A DNA stretch of 64,000 nt from Chitinophagaceae bacterium (GTDB taxonomy: Bacteria > Bacteroidota > Bacteroidia > Chitinophagales > Chitinophagaceae): the NCBI GenBank assembly GCA_016786845.1, contig JAEUVB010000023.1, positions 62,001 to 126,000 on the forward strand, written 5' to 3'. Shown piece by piece: positions 16,425 through 25,900 of this stretch; the first letter of the stretch is position 1; each line of letters begins with the position of its first letter. Both the position numbers and the translations under genes were made by a program. The notes under the pieces were generated by a model. The model had not been told where the DNA came from. It saw nothing but the letters and a program-made list of their open reading frames with translations, and did not search any database.

Positions 16425-18140
16425 CTAAGAAACTAAAGTGTAAATCCAGAATACCAAACCGGCCAATGCGGCACTGATCGGGATGGTCAGGATCCATGCC
16501 CAAAGCAGGTTGACCGTTACGCCCCATCTTACGGCACTGAGACGTTTGATAGCCCCTACCCCAATAATAGATCCCGTGATGGTATGTGTGGTCGAAACCG
16601 GAATACCCATTTGCTCCGTTAAGAACAATGTAGTTGCCCCGGCGGTTTCCGCACAAACACCTTCCAAAGGAGTTACCTTCGTGATCTTGGTACCCATGGT
16701 TTTCACGATTTTCCAACCTCCGCTCAGTGTACCTAAACCAATAGCACCATAACAGGCCAATGGAATCCAGGTATACTCCTTTAAAGCTGTACCGATATCT
16801 ACGAAATTGCCATTGGCAACAAATGCAGCTGCAATAATACCCATGACCTTTTGAGCATCATTACCACCGTGCCCGATACTGAAGCCCGCACTACTTAGCA
16901 ACTGTAATTTTTTAAACATCGAACCGGTGCGACCGGCACTGGGCTCCTTCATTTTTTCATTATAAATAAAAGATAAAATGAAAATTAACAGCGCCCCCAA
17001 CATAAAATAACGTAAGGTGCGATTGTCACTTTTTTCGATCTCCTTTATTAAATCAGCCTTCGTATCCATCTTCATCACCTTTTTGAATTTGGCTACATCG
17101 GCAGGATTCATATTGTATTTAGTGATCATGTGGGCTATCATCGAATCCGGACCGGCTGTATGAAATTCCTTGGCCAGCGGTTTCAGACTATCAACGGCGG
17201 CCAGAGCCAAAGCTAATTCAACTTTGTGCTTATCATTTTTGGCAGATAATACTTTCAGCTGATCAATTTTAAAATACGTATTCAGTTTATCACCGATCCG
17301 ACTTACCTCAATTTTTTTGATATCTGAATGAACTAAAATACTATCAGCTACCCATGATGCCCCTTTGGTTTCATAGAGCGCAACATAAGCTTTTGAATCG
17401 GATAAAGCCTTTTCTCCATAAGCTACCTTCTCCTTTGCTTCTTCTATTTTCTTTTGGATTTTAGCTTTTTCTTCAGAATCTTTTGCCTTTTCCAATTTCA
17501 ATTCTTCATCCGTAATCACTTTAGCATTTTTTTCAACCCTGTAGAACTTCTTTAAATTCTCATTGATCTTATTCACCTGGAAATTTTGGAACATAAACCA
17601 AAGTCCAACACCTAATAAGGCTAATATCCCTGATTTAACCCAGGTGTTTCGATGAACCATTACAATGGTAAAAAACATTGAAATCAGCATTCCAATTAAA
17701 GGAGCCAGAAAGATAAACAATACTGTTTTCATGACTTTGCCGCTATCGATAATTTGGGAAATATGCAGACTGGTATCCTTCATAAACGCAGCGGTAATAG
17801 CAGCTCCTGCAAATCCTCCGATTAAAGTATGGGAAGAAGAAGAAGGGATTCCAAACCACCAGGTCAACAAGTTCCAAAATATGGCGGCAATGAGACCTGA
17901 AAAGATGACCGGTAAAGTGATGAAGTCTTTTTGAACGGTTTTGCCAATGGTATTAGCAACGGCATGATCCTGAAAAATATAGAACGCCACAAAGTTAAAA
18001 AATGCAGCCCATAAAACGGCTTGAAAGGGCGTGAGTACTTTGGTAGAAACCACGGTAGCTATGGAATTGGCCGCATCATGAAATCCATTGATGTAGTCAA
18101 AAATCAAGGCTAAAACTATAATGACAATTACGAAGGTCAT
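16425..18140 (-). CDS. Inorganic phosphate transporter, PiT family, with large central insertion
   Basis: A 571-residue PiT/PHO-4 permease that imports phosphate with a cation. The N-terminal signature GFHDAANSIATVVSTKVL and the second-half signature GHGGNDAQKVMG (near residue 420) are present. Membrane segments occupy residues 1-185 and 380-571. Between them is about 190 hydrophilic residues: Lys/Glu-rich, coiled-coil-like (EELKLEKAKDSEEKAKIQKK), and then a mixed domain. This makes the protein much longer than typical ~330-500-residue members. The PhoU-like gene lies 38 bases upstream and a porin gene is divergent, so all three should serve phosphate uptake. Confidence 0.94.
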   Translation of the reverse strand: MTFVIVIIVLALIFDYINGFHDAANSIATVVSTKVLTPFQAVLWAAFFNFVAFYIFQDHAVANTIGKTVQKDFITLPVIFSGLIAAIFWNLLTWWFGIPSSSSHTLIGGFAGAAITAAFMKDTSLHISQIIDSGKVMKTVLFIFLAPLIGMLISMFFTIVMVHRNTWVKSGILALLGVGLWFMFQNFQVNKINENLKKFYRVEKNAKVITDEELKLEKAKDSEEKAKIQKKIEEAKEKVAYGEKALSDSKAYVALYETKGASWVADSILVHSDIKKIEVSRIGDKLNTYFKIDQLKVLSAKNDKHKVELALALAAVDSLKPLAKEFHTAGPDSMIAHMITKYNMNPADVAKFKKVMKMDTKADLIKEIEKSDNRTLRYFMLGALLIFILSFIYNEKMKEPSAGRTGSMFKKLQLLSSAGFSIGHGGNDAQKVMGIIAAAFVANGNFVDIGTALKEYTWIPLACYGAIGLGTLSGGWKIVKTMGTKITKVTPLEGVCAETAGATTLFLTEQMGIPVSTTHTITGSIIGVGAIKRLSAVRWGVTVNLLWAWILTIPISAALAGLVFWIYTLVS

Positions 18141-18178
18141 AATTCAAATTAATTAGTAAGAGAAGTAAGATTCAACAA

Positions 18179-18826
18179 TTAGGCGTATTTGATCACGATA
18201 GACTCAATCACGTTGGCTGCATCTTCACATTTATCGGTAGCGGTCTCCAACACCTGATATATCTCTCTCTTCTTGATCACTTCTTTGGCATCAGGTTCAT
18301 TGGCAAAAAGTTGCTCGATGCTCATATCATAGATATCATCTGCCTGATTTTCCAGACTATTCGCCTTCACCAACGCATTGGTAATTGCTGTTACATTTTT
18401 CATGTTTCGAAGTTCCTTTACGGCCGTTCGAATCGCAGCAGTACCCAATTCGATACATTCAGCGAGTTTTTGAATCCCCTGCTCCTGTGGATTTACTTTG
18501 TAAAAATTGATCTTCTTGGCAGATGCATTGATATAATCAGCAATATCATCCAAAGCTGTGGCTAAATAGTGAATATCCTCGCGATCAAAGGGGGTAATGA
18601 AATTACGGCCCAACTCCTGAAAGATTTGGTGCGTATAATTGTCATTCTCATGTTCTAATTGTTCAATTTGGGCCACATAGTTTGCCCGGACACTAAAGTC
18701 AGGTTCGTGAACCATTTCACGCAATTTTTTCGCCATAATGTCTACTGTATCGACAACATTTTCAAATAAACCGTAGAATACGCGGTCTTTAGGCTGGAAG
18801 ATCTTGAGGAGAGAATTTAAACTCAT
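18179..18826 (-). CDS. PhoU-like protein of the DUF47 family
   Basis: 215 residues starting MSLNSLLKIFQPKDRVFYGLFE, the standard DUF47 beginning; an ATG 23 codons upstream gives an atypical leader and is rejected. The protein is all helical with PhoU-type metal-binding patterns (EHENDNYTHQI; DREDIHYLATALDDIADYI; ENQADDIYDMSI; TDKCEDAANVIESI). DUF47 genes habitually pair with PiT permeases and probably gate or regulate them. The PiT gene follows 38 bases downstream. It is cytoplasmic. Both are likely driven from the region 18830-19030, shared with the divergent porin. Confidence 0.94.
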   Translation of the reverse strand: MSLNSLLKIFQPKDRVFYGLFENVVDTVDIMAKKLREMVHEPDFSVRANYVAQIEQLEHENDNYTHQIFQELGRNFITPFDREDIHYLATALDDIADYINASAKKINFYKVNPQEQGIQKLAECIELGTAAIRTAVKELRNMKNVTAITNALVKANSLENQADDIYDMSIEQLFANEPDAKEVIKKREIYQVLETATDKCEDAANVIESIVIKYA

Positions 18827-19033
18827 GATTAAATTTTTGCCACAAAAGAAGTCATAGTCAGTGACATTTTCATGGCTTTTAACGAAAGGTAACATTTTGG
18901 TAATATTGGGATAACTGTAAAATCACACTCAAGATATATTCGTAATAATTTGGTAACAGTCAGAATTTAGTAATCCCTGTAAAAAGATTTTTTCTTTGCA
19001 CCCATTATTTAATCTTTTAATAACTATTCTGTA

Positions 19034-20224
19034 ATGATTACATCACATCTCCTTCGTAACACATTCATTGCCTTACTTATGTTTCCATTGGGCTCATTTG
19101 CCCAAAAATCTGAACCAAATGTAAAAATGACCTTTGGCAAAGGCGTTCAATTCACTTCCGCAGACAATTTATTCACACTTGCACTCAGTGGACGGATACA
19201 AAGTTTAGCTGAAATCAAGCACGATTTAACGGGGAATACAACTACTTCAGATTTTTTACTTCGCCGATGTCGTTTAAATGTTATGGGGACTGCATTCAAT
19301 CCTAAATTCACTTACAGGATTCAAATAGGATTTGCCCATGGGGATATCACTTCGGGCAATAGCAGTGTTCAAAATAACCTCATCCTCAGAGATGCAATGC
19401 TGTATTACGCTCCTGCGAAATGGTTGAAATTTGGTTTTGGACAAACAAAACTTCCTGGTAATCGCCAACGTCAAGTGTCATCTGCCAATTTGCAATTGGT
19501 AGAAAGGTCGATTGCAAACAATAACTTCACCCTAGATCGTGACAAAGGAATTTGGTTATTTACAAATTTCAATATAATGAAAACTGTTTTGAAAACGACA
19601 TTAACTGTTTCCAGTGGAGAAGGACGTATTGTATCGGACAAAAATGGAAAAATTTGTTATAGTGGAAGAATGGAATGGATGCCATTAGGCGAATTTACCA
19701 ATGGTGGCGATCTCATTGAATCAGATCAAGAAAAGGAAAAAAAGCCTAAAATTTCGATTGCCGGTGTATATAGCTTTAATGACGACAACTCCCGTACGAT
19801 GGGTCAATTGGGCGATTATTTATATAATTCCCAAACTAGCGACATCACTTACTATGGAGCAGATCTATTATTTAAATACAAAGGTTTCTCTTTTGAATCC
19901 GAATGGTATAACCGCGATTGCAATACAGGCATTATTGTAAATTCTAAAGATTCAACTCTAAAGAACTATGTCGTAAGCGGCCAATCCTTTCTTATTCAAA
20001 GTGGTTATTTTATCAGTAAAAAAACTGAGGTCGCCATGCGATATGCCCATATTACCCCGGATCAAAAGTTAAGTTCTTTGGCTCATGAACAAGATGAATA
20101 TGTTTTAGGCTGTTCTCATTACTTCTCTAAACATAGCTTAAAATTACAATCAGATCTTAGTTACTTTGTTAATGGACCACACGAAAACCTAACTTTCCGT
20201 TTGTCAGGTGTTGTTACATTTTAG
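19034..20224 (+). CDS. OprO/OprP-type phosphate-selective porin
   Basis: A 396-residue outer-membrane beta-barrel of the phosphate-selective porin O/P family. The signal peptide ends near GSFAQK. The family features are LALSGRIQSLAEIK, FLLRRCRLNVMGTAFNPKFTYRIQIGF, RDAMLYYAPAKWLKFGFGQTKLPGNRQR, and a final strand (TFRLSGVVTF) ending in Phe, as for BAM substrates. It should admit phosphate or polyphosphate across the outer membrane. It is divergent from PhoU-like/PiT, which supports a shared phosphate function. It ends 3 bases from the convergent next gene. Confidence 0.9.
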   Translation: MITSHLLRNTFIALLMFPLGSFAQKSEPNVKMTFGKGVQFTSADNLFTLALSGRIQSLAEIKHDLTGNTTTSDFLLRRCRLNVMGTAFNPKFTYRIQIGFAHGDITSGNSSVQNNLILRDAMLYYAPAKWLKFGFGQTKLPGNRQRQVSSANLQLVERSIANNNFTLDRDKGIWLFTNFNIMKTVLKTTLTVSSGEGRIVSDKNGKICYSGRMEWMPLGEFTNGGDLIESDQEKEKKPKISIAGVYSFNDDNSRTMGQLGDYLYNSQTSDITYYGADLLFKYKGFSFESEWYNRDCNTGIIVNSKDSTLKNYVVSGQSFLIQSGYFISKKTEVAMRYAHITPDQKLSSLAHEQDEYVLGCSHYFSKHSLKLQSDLSYFVNGPHENLTFRLSGVVTF

Positions 20225-20227
20225 TTT

Positions 20228-21094
20228 TTAATACTGAAAATTAAAATCCATTGGAAAATGATGACCGTTGAATGCAGGCATTTTTTTTACTGCAATCTCT
20301 GCATCTGAGGATAATTCCGACTCCCCTGAATTGAGATTAATTCCAAATTCCCGTTCAGTACGATAACAATACATCGGTATTGCCGGTCGAATAAATAAAT
20401 CAATCAGGGAAGGTGCCGGATAATTCCCCATAAAGCTCATGAATTGGAGATAAATAGGAGAAATTCGCTTGACCTGACTGCAGTTGCCATAGCGAATTAA
20501 ACTATCCCGCAATTCCATGACCTGATCAAAAACGTCGTAGGAACATGAGAAATGAGATGGATTGACTTTCAAAATAATTTCTGCCAGCACGTTTAACTCA
20601 ACCGTATAAATGATTTGATTTGATTTTTGAGGAATCAGGTAGGCTTCCACATCATTTTTGTAAAATAAAGGATGTAAACTGTGCAATCCCTTTTCCGCAC
20701 ATGTAACTGCCTGTATTTTAAGTATGGTATTGGGTATTTCTGATTGAATCACCATACGCTCTATCATTCCTTTATGTTGAAGAAATAAATTATCTGAATT
20801 AGAATATGCTCCGGGTGTAGATAACAAGATAAATTGCTTTATTTTTTGCTCTCTGGCATACTCCAACAAATATTTCAACGATTGGATCTCCTGCTGATAG
20901 GATTCGATATACTGATAATGGGAGGTTTGAAAAAAAGAATAAACTATAACATCTGCTTGATGAATACCTTTTAGACGTTCAAAACATGCTTCCGAATGAA
21001 TATCTTTAATATCCAATTGTGAGCAGTTCTTTGAATTAGTCAGTTTTGTAAATAATCGTTGTTCAACCGGACTGAAAGAATGGACATAAATCAT
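20228..21094 (-). CDS. Atypical NAD(P)-binding (NmrA/SDR-like) protein
   Basis: 288 residues. The central part (HQADVIVYSFFQ...LKYLLEYAREQKIKQFILLSTPGAYS...HKGMIERMVIQSEIPNTILKIQAV) follows the order of strands and helices of atypical short-chain dehydrogenases. However, the usual N-terminal GxxGxxG is missing (MIYVHSFSPVEQRLF), and so is the catalytic YxxxK. It may therefore bind a cofactor weakly, act as a sensor, or not bind at all. The last 80 residues are not recognised. No neighbour gives a functional hint. The gene is intact and conserved-looking. Confidence 0.6.
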   Translation of the reverse strand: MIYVHSFSPVEQRLFTKLTNSKNCSQLDIKDIHSEACFERLKGIHQADVIVYSFFQTSHYQYIESYQQEIQSLKYLLEYAREQKIKQFILLSTPGAYSNSDNLFLQHKGMIERMVIQSEIPNTILKIQAVTCAEKGLHSLHPLFYKNDVEAYLIPQKSNQIIYTVELNVLAEIILKVNPSHFSCSYDVFDQVMELRDSLIRYGNCSQVKRISPIYLQFMSFMGNYPAPSLIDLFIRPAIPMYCYRTEREFGINLNSGESELSSDAEIAVKKMPAFNGHHFPMDFNFQY

Positions 21095-21170
21095 ATAGTG
21101 TAACTTTTATACAAAAAAACACCTGCAGTATGTCCTTACTGTGAAGGTCGTATTAAGAAAATATGAAGCA

Positions 21171-21689
21171 TTAACCTTGGGAAGGAATCATACTCACAAT
21201 ACTGGTATCACCATAATCTACAAGACGAAGTTTGAGGGAATCCTGACTCAACATCAGGATGTCAAAGGTCATGGTTTCGCCAAATCCCTTAAGTTTAGCT
21301 TCATCCAGTTTTATACTCTTATCTTCCAGAGTATACATCGCCGAATCTTTACCATCTATAGAGGTCGTATAAGCCACCCCATTGGGCAAAAACTCCATCA
21401 AGGTATGCTCAAGAGCGAGCTGTTGCTCCCCTACAGACTGATCCATCACATATTTCAGACTTCTCTTAACACTATCTAAATCAATACTTTGGCGAAGTTC
21501 CGGATCCTGGTCGCCCAAGGTGTCAATATAGACCTCCATCTCTTTTAATTGCCGTTCCATTGTATTATTGACCAGTGCCACGGTCTTCCATTTTCTGCAA
21601 AGCAAGGATTTTTGGTCTGACTGGCAGGCCGTTACACCCAAAACAAACATAAAAACCAGGGTTTGAATGTTTATAAGTCGAATTCTCAT
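21171..21689 (-). CDS. Lipoprotein with lipocalin-like domain
   Basis: A 172-residue lipoprotein: signal peptide with lipobox GVTAC near residue 22. Close behind it is LLCRKWKTVAL, the W-containing first strand seen in Bacteroidota lipocalin-like lipoproteins. Later alternating strands (MEFLPNGVAYTTSIDGK...AMYTLEDKSIKL...MTFDILMLSQDSLKLRLVDYGD) fit a small beta-barrel, where calycin-type proteins place an EF/SLxL strand. Ligand unknown. It is divergent from the hydroxyacyl-CoA dehydrogenase gene. Confidence 0.7.
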   Translation of the reverse strand: MRIRLINIQTLVFMFVLGVTACQSDQKSLLCRKWKTVALVNNTMERQLKEMEVYIDTLGDQDPELRQSIDLDSVKRSLKYVMDQSVGEQQLALEHTLMEFLPNGVAYTTSIDGKDSAMYTLEDKSIKLDEAKLKGFGETMTFDILMLSQDSLKLRLVDYGDTSIVSMIPSQG

Positions 21690-21766
21690 TGTGTAAAAAT
21701 AGACTATAATTTCTAATCATGGAAAGGATAAACATCTACCTTTACACTCGATTTAAGAAAAACACT

Positions 21767-22741
21767 ATGAGCACAACCACATTAGAACCAAAATTAGAAA
21801 AAACGTCCATGAACGGATCATCGACTACACATGAAATCAAGACCATAGCCGTCATCGGTGCCGGCACCATGGGAAATGGGATTTGTCACGTATTTGCACA
21901 GCATGGTTACAAAGTCCATTTGATGGATGTCAGTCAGGAATCCTTAAATAAAGGACTCGCTGTAATCGGAAAAAACATGGATCGTCAGATCCAAAAGCAA
22001 TTGAGCACGGAAGAAGATAAAGCTGCTGCCCTGGCCCGAATTACGCCATTTACCAATATGCAGCATGCCTTGTTAAATACGGACCTCGTAGTAGAAGCTG
22101 CCACCGAAAATATTGAACTCAAGTTGCGTATATTTCAGGAAATGGATCAGCATGCTCCGGCGCATTGTATTTTAGCCACTAATACATCGTCCATTTCCAT
22201 TACGCGCATTGCGTCCCATACCAAACGCATGGGTAAAGTGATTGGTATGCATTTTATGAATCCGGTACCGGTCATGAAACTGGTAGAGGTTATCAATGGA
22301 TATGCCACTGATGCAAGTACCACAAATGCGGTGATCGAATTATCCAAAGTATTAGGCAAAGTTCCTTGTGTGGTCAATGACTATCCGGGCTTTATTTCTA
22401 ACCGTATTTTAATGCCAATGATTAATGAGGCTATTCTTTCTCTGCAGGAAGGTGTAGCAGGTGTTGAAGAAATTGATACCATCATGAAACTCGGTATGGC
22501 ACATCCGATGGGGCCTTTGCAATTGGCGGACTTTATTGGACTAGATACTTGTTACAGTATTATGAACGTACTCCATATGGGCTTCGGAAATCAGAAATAT
22601 GCTCCGGCTACTTTATTGGCCAATATGGTTCAAGCAGGTTTCCTGGGTGTCAAATCCGGTGAAGGTTTTTACAAGTATACCCCGGGAAGCAAAGAATTGA
22701 TTGTCAGCGAGCGTTTTGCCAACAAAAAGTGGCAACAATAA
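21767..22741 (+). CDS. 3-hydroxyacyl-CoA (3-hydroxybutyryl-CoA) dehydrogenase
   Basis: 324 residues from the ATG at 21767; an ATG 16 codons upstream is possible but gives an unusual basic leader. The NAD-binding motif VIGAGTMGNG is at about residues 29-38. The catalytic region has GMHFMNPVPVMKLVEVI (catalytic His) and VNDYPGFISNRIL, with the C-terminal helical domain ending SGEGFYKY. It oxidises L-3-hydroxyacyl-CoA to the ketoacyl-CoA in beta-oxidation or butyrate-type metabolism, or works in reverse. It is a single-domain enzyme, not fused to a hydratase. A terminator follows directly. No other fatty-acid gene is adjacent. Confidence 0.93.
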   Translation: MSTTTLEPKLEKTSMNGSSTTHEIKTIAVIGAGTMGNGICHVFAQHGYKVHLMDVSQESLNKGLAVIGKNMDRQIQKQLSTEEDKAAALARITPFTNMQHALLNTDLVVEAATENIELKLRIFQEMDQHAPAHCILATNTSSISITRIASHTKRMGKVIGMHFMNPVPVMKLVEVINGYATDASTTNAVIELSKVLGKVPCVVNDYPGFISNRILMPMINEAILSLQEGVAGVEEIDTIMKLGMAHPMGPLQLADFIGLDTCYSIMNVLHMGFGNQKYAPATLLANMVQAGFLGVKSGEGFYKYTPGSKELIVSERFANKKWQQ

Positions 22742-22760
22742 TTAAAATTATCTTTCTGAA

Positions 22761-22789
22761 AAGCGCATGACGATTCATGCGCTTTTTTT
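22761..22789 (+). terminator. Rho-independent terminator after the hydroxyacyl-CoA dehydrogenase
   Basis: Perfect 10-bp stem AAGCGCATGA/TCATGCGCTT with loop CGAT and a T-run. Confidence 0.95.
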
Positions 22790-22904
22790 ATGCCTGAGCA
22801 TTTTGATGGGTTAAGTGCCAATTTCCCGGGTAAGGGTTTGGGTGTATAAAATTCACTCAATTCAATAGATTTTATTTATTTTGCGTCATTCCGTATATTC
22901 GTCT

Positions 22905-25900
22905 GTGAAACAAGCTTTAGTCCATATTTATCTGTTTTTTGCTCAACGTAAAGCCTTGTTGTTTGTTGTGTTTTTTGGCTTAATATCCGGATTTGGGTTC
23001 TTAGCATCACGATTGCAATTTGATAGCGACCTGAATTCCATGATGCCATCAGATCAGACACGACGAGACATCAGCAGCGTTTTAACGAAAAGTAAAGCCC
23101 TAGACAGAATCTTGTTTTCGGTTTCATTGAAGGATACCACCTCCAGCGACCCCGATTTACTCACGGCTTATACCGAAGAATTCGCAACGGTACTCAGCCG
23201 GTTGGATAGCGGAAAACTGATTCGGCAACTGGATATCCGTCAAAATGAGGAATCATTTTTTGAAATGATTCAAGCTGTTCAGCAAAATCTGCCCTTTTTG
23301 CTGAATGAACAAGATTATCAGCAGATTGAACAATTGATTCAACCGGAACAAGTCATAGCAACGCTGGAAACCAATTACAGAACCTTAGCTTCACCGGGAG
23401 GTTTGGCCCTGAAACAGATGATATTTAAAGACCCTCTCGGGTTGAGTTATATTGGTCTGAAAAAATTAAAAAACAATCAACAGGATGACCAAATAGAATT
23501 CTATGACGGATACCTGATGTCGACCGATCAAAAATTCCTGAGCTTTTTTGCATATCCTCAATACCCCGCATCGGACACCAAACACAATGAAGGTCTCGAA
23601 AAGCTTTTCGAATCAACTATTCATCAATTATCCCAAGACAGCAACTACACTTCCATTCAATGTGATTATTTTGGAGGTCAATTGGTGGCGGCGGGCAATG
23701 CTGTTCAAATGAGAGCAGACACCCGCCTTACATTAAGCATAACGATTGCTTTATTACTACTCTTATTTGTTGTTTTCTTTCGCAATAAGTTGGCTCCTCT
23801 TTTAGTGATGATACCGGTCATTTTCGGTGGTCTGTTTAGCATGGCTATGTTGTATCTGTTGCGGGGAACTGTGAGTGTCATTGCACTAGGGGCATCCAGT
23901 GTAATACTCGGAATAGCAGTAAATTATTCTTTACATTTTCTTTCTCATTACCGCCATTCACGGAGTAAGGAAGAGACCATATCCGAACTGACCCTCCCGA
24001 TGACTATTGGCAGTTTTACAACCATAGCTGCTTTTTTAAGTTTACTGTTTGTGCACACACCGGTTCTGCAAGAACTGGGTTTATTTACCGCTTTCAACCT
24101 GATTGGTTCATCCTTGTGTACGCTGATCTTTCTTCCCCACTTCATTCCGGCATACAAAGTTGACCAAGCTCCGCTTCGCGTGAATTGGTTGGACAAACTT
24201 TCAAAGTTTCAACCCAACAAGAATAAATGGATGGTTATCTCTATTGTGATAATCACCTTTTCTCTTTCTTTTTTTATCGATCGCGTAAAATTCAATGAAG
24301 ACATGATGACCATGAACTTCATGACGAAGAATTTACAGAAATCACAAGCGATTATAAATACCCGAAACAGCGAATCTTTAAATACCCTATTTTGTGTCAG
24401 CGAAGGAAAGGATTTGGATGAAGCCCTCCGTCACCATCAGTTCGCGAGTATAAAACTGGATTCATTGAAAAAGGCGGGTCTCATTGCCCGATATAGTTCA
24501 CCTTCTGACTTTTTCCTTTCCGAGAAATTACAAGCGGAAAAAGTCGATCAATGGAATCAATTTTGGTCAGCCGAGAAAAAAATCAAATTACTGGAAACCC
24601 TTTTACAGGAAGGCCGAAATATCGGTTACAATACGGAAGCTTTCAATGGAATTCGGAACATCCTTGAATCCAACTACAGTAAACCGGACAGTCTATTCAC
24701 AAACAGTTTTCAAACCCTATTCAAGGATCTGATGGTACGTCAAAAGGACAAAGTGATACTTCTCAGCTTGGTGAAAGTTCGACAACAAGATCGTGAATCC
24801 ATCTATCAGTCTTTTGCAAGCGATGCTGATAATTATTTGACAGACAGACAGCGTGTCACTTCAGAATTTGTCGGATTTATTCGTGAAGACTTTTACCGTA
24901 TACTATTCTATACCTCATTTATTGTCTTTTTTACGATACTCATTTCTTACGGAAGAATAGAAATTGCTTTAATTTCCTTCATCCCCATGGTCATTACCTG
25001 GATTTGTATTTTAGGATTGATGGGACTTTTTGGTATTGAATTTAATATTATCAATATCATTATTTCAACCCTCATCTTTGGATTGGGAGATGATTACAGC
25101 ATATTCATCACGGATGGATTAATCGAGAAATACAAATATGGCAAAACGAAAATCGATTCGATTAAGACATCCATTTACCTCAGTGCAATAACTACGATGA
25201 TCGGGTTAGGCATACTCATCTTTGCCAAGCATCCTGCATTGAGATCCATAGCTGCAGTTTCAGTGATAGGTATATTATCCATTCTATTTGTATCTCAGAC
25301 TTTACAACCACTGTTATTCAACTTCTTGATTCAAAATCGTGCAAACAAAAAATTTCATCCCTTTACATTATGGAGTTTCAGTAAAAGTATTTTTGCTTTC
25401 ACCTATTATGCTTTAGGTTGTTTGATGGTCACTATTGTTGGCTTTATCCTCACCAAATGCATTCCTTTCAGTCGGGTGAAAATGAAGTATGTGTATCATG
25501 TGATCATCAGTAAAATGATGTGGAGCTTATTGTATTTGATGGCGAATGTGACCAAAAAAATTGAAGGCAAAGAACATAAAGATTTCAGCAAGCCTTCCGT
25601 GATCATCGCTAATCATGCTTCGTTTTTAGATTTGTTACGCATCATTTCATTGCATCCCAAAATATTGCTTATGACCAACAGATGGGTCTGGCGCTCTCCG
25701 GTATTCGGCGCTTTGGTGCGCATGGCTGATTATTACCCGGTAGAAGAAGGTGCTGAATTTAGCGTAGACCGAATGAAATATTGGGTTGATCGAGGTTATT
25801 CCATTGCCGTATTTCCGGAAGGAACACGCAGCATAGACGGCCAAATGAAACGATTTCATAAAGGTGCTTTCTATATCGCAGAAAAGTTGGGCCTCGATAT

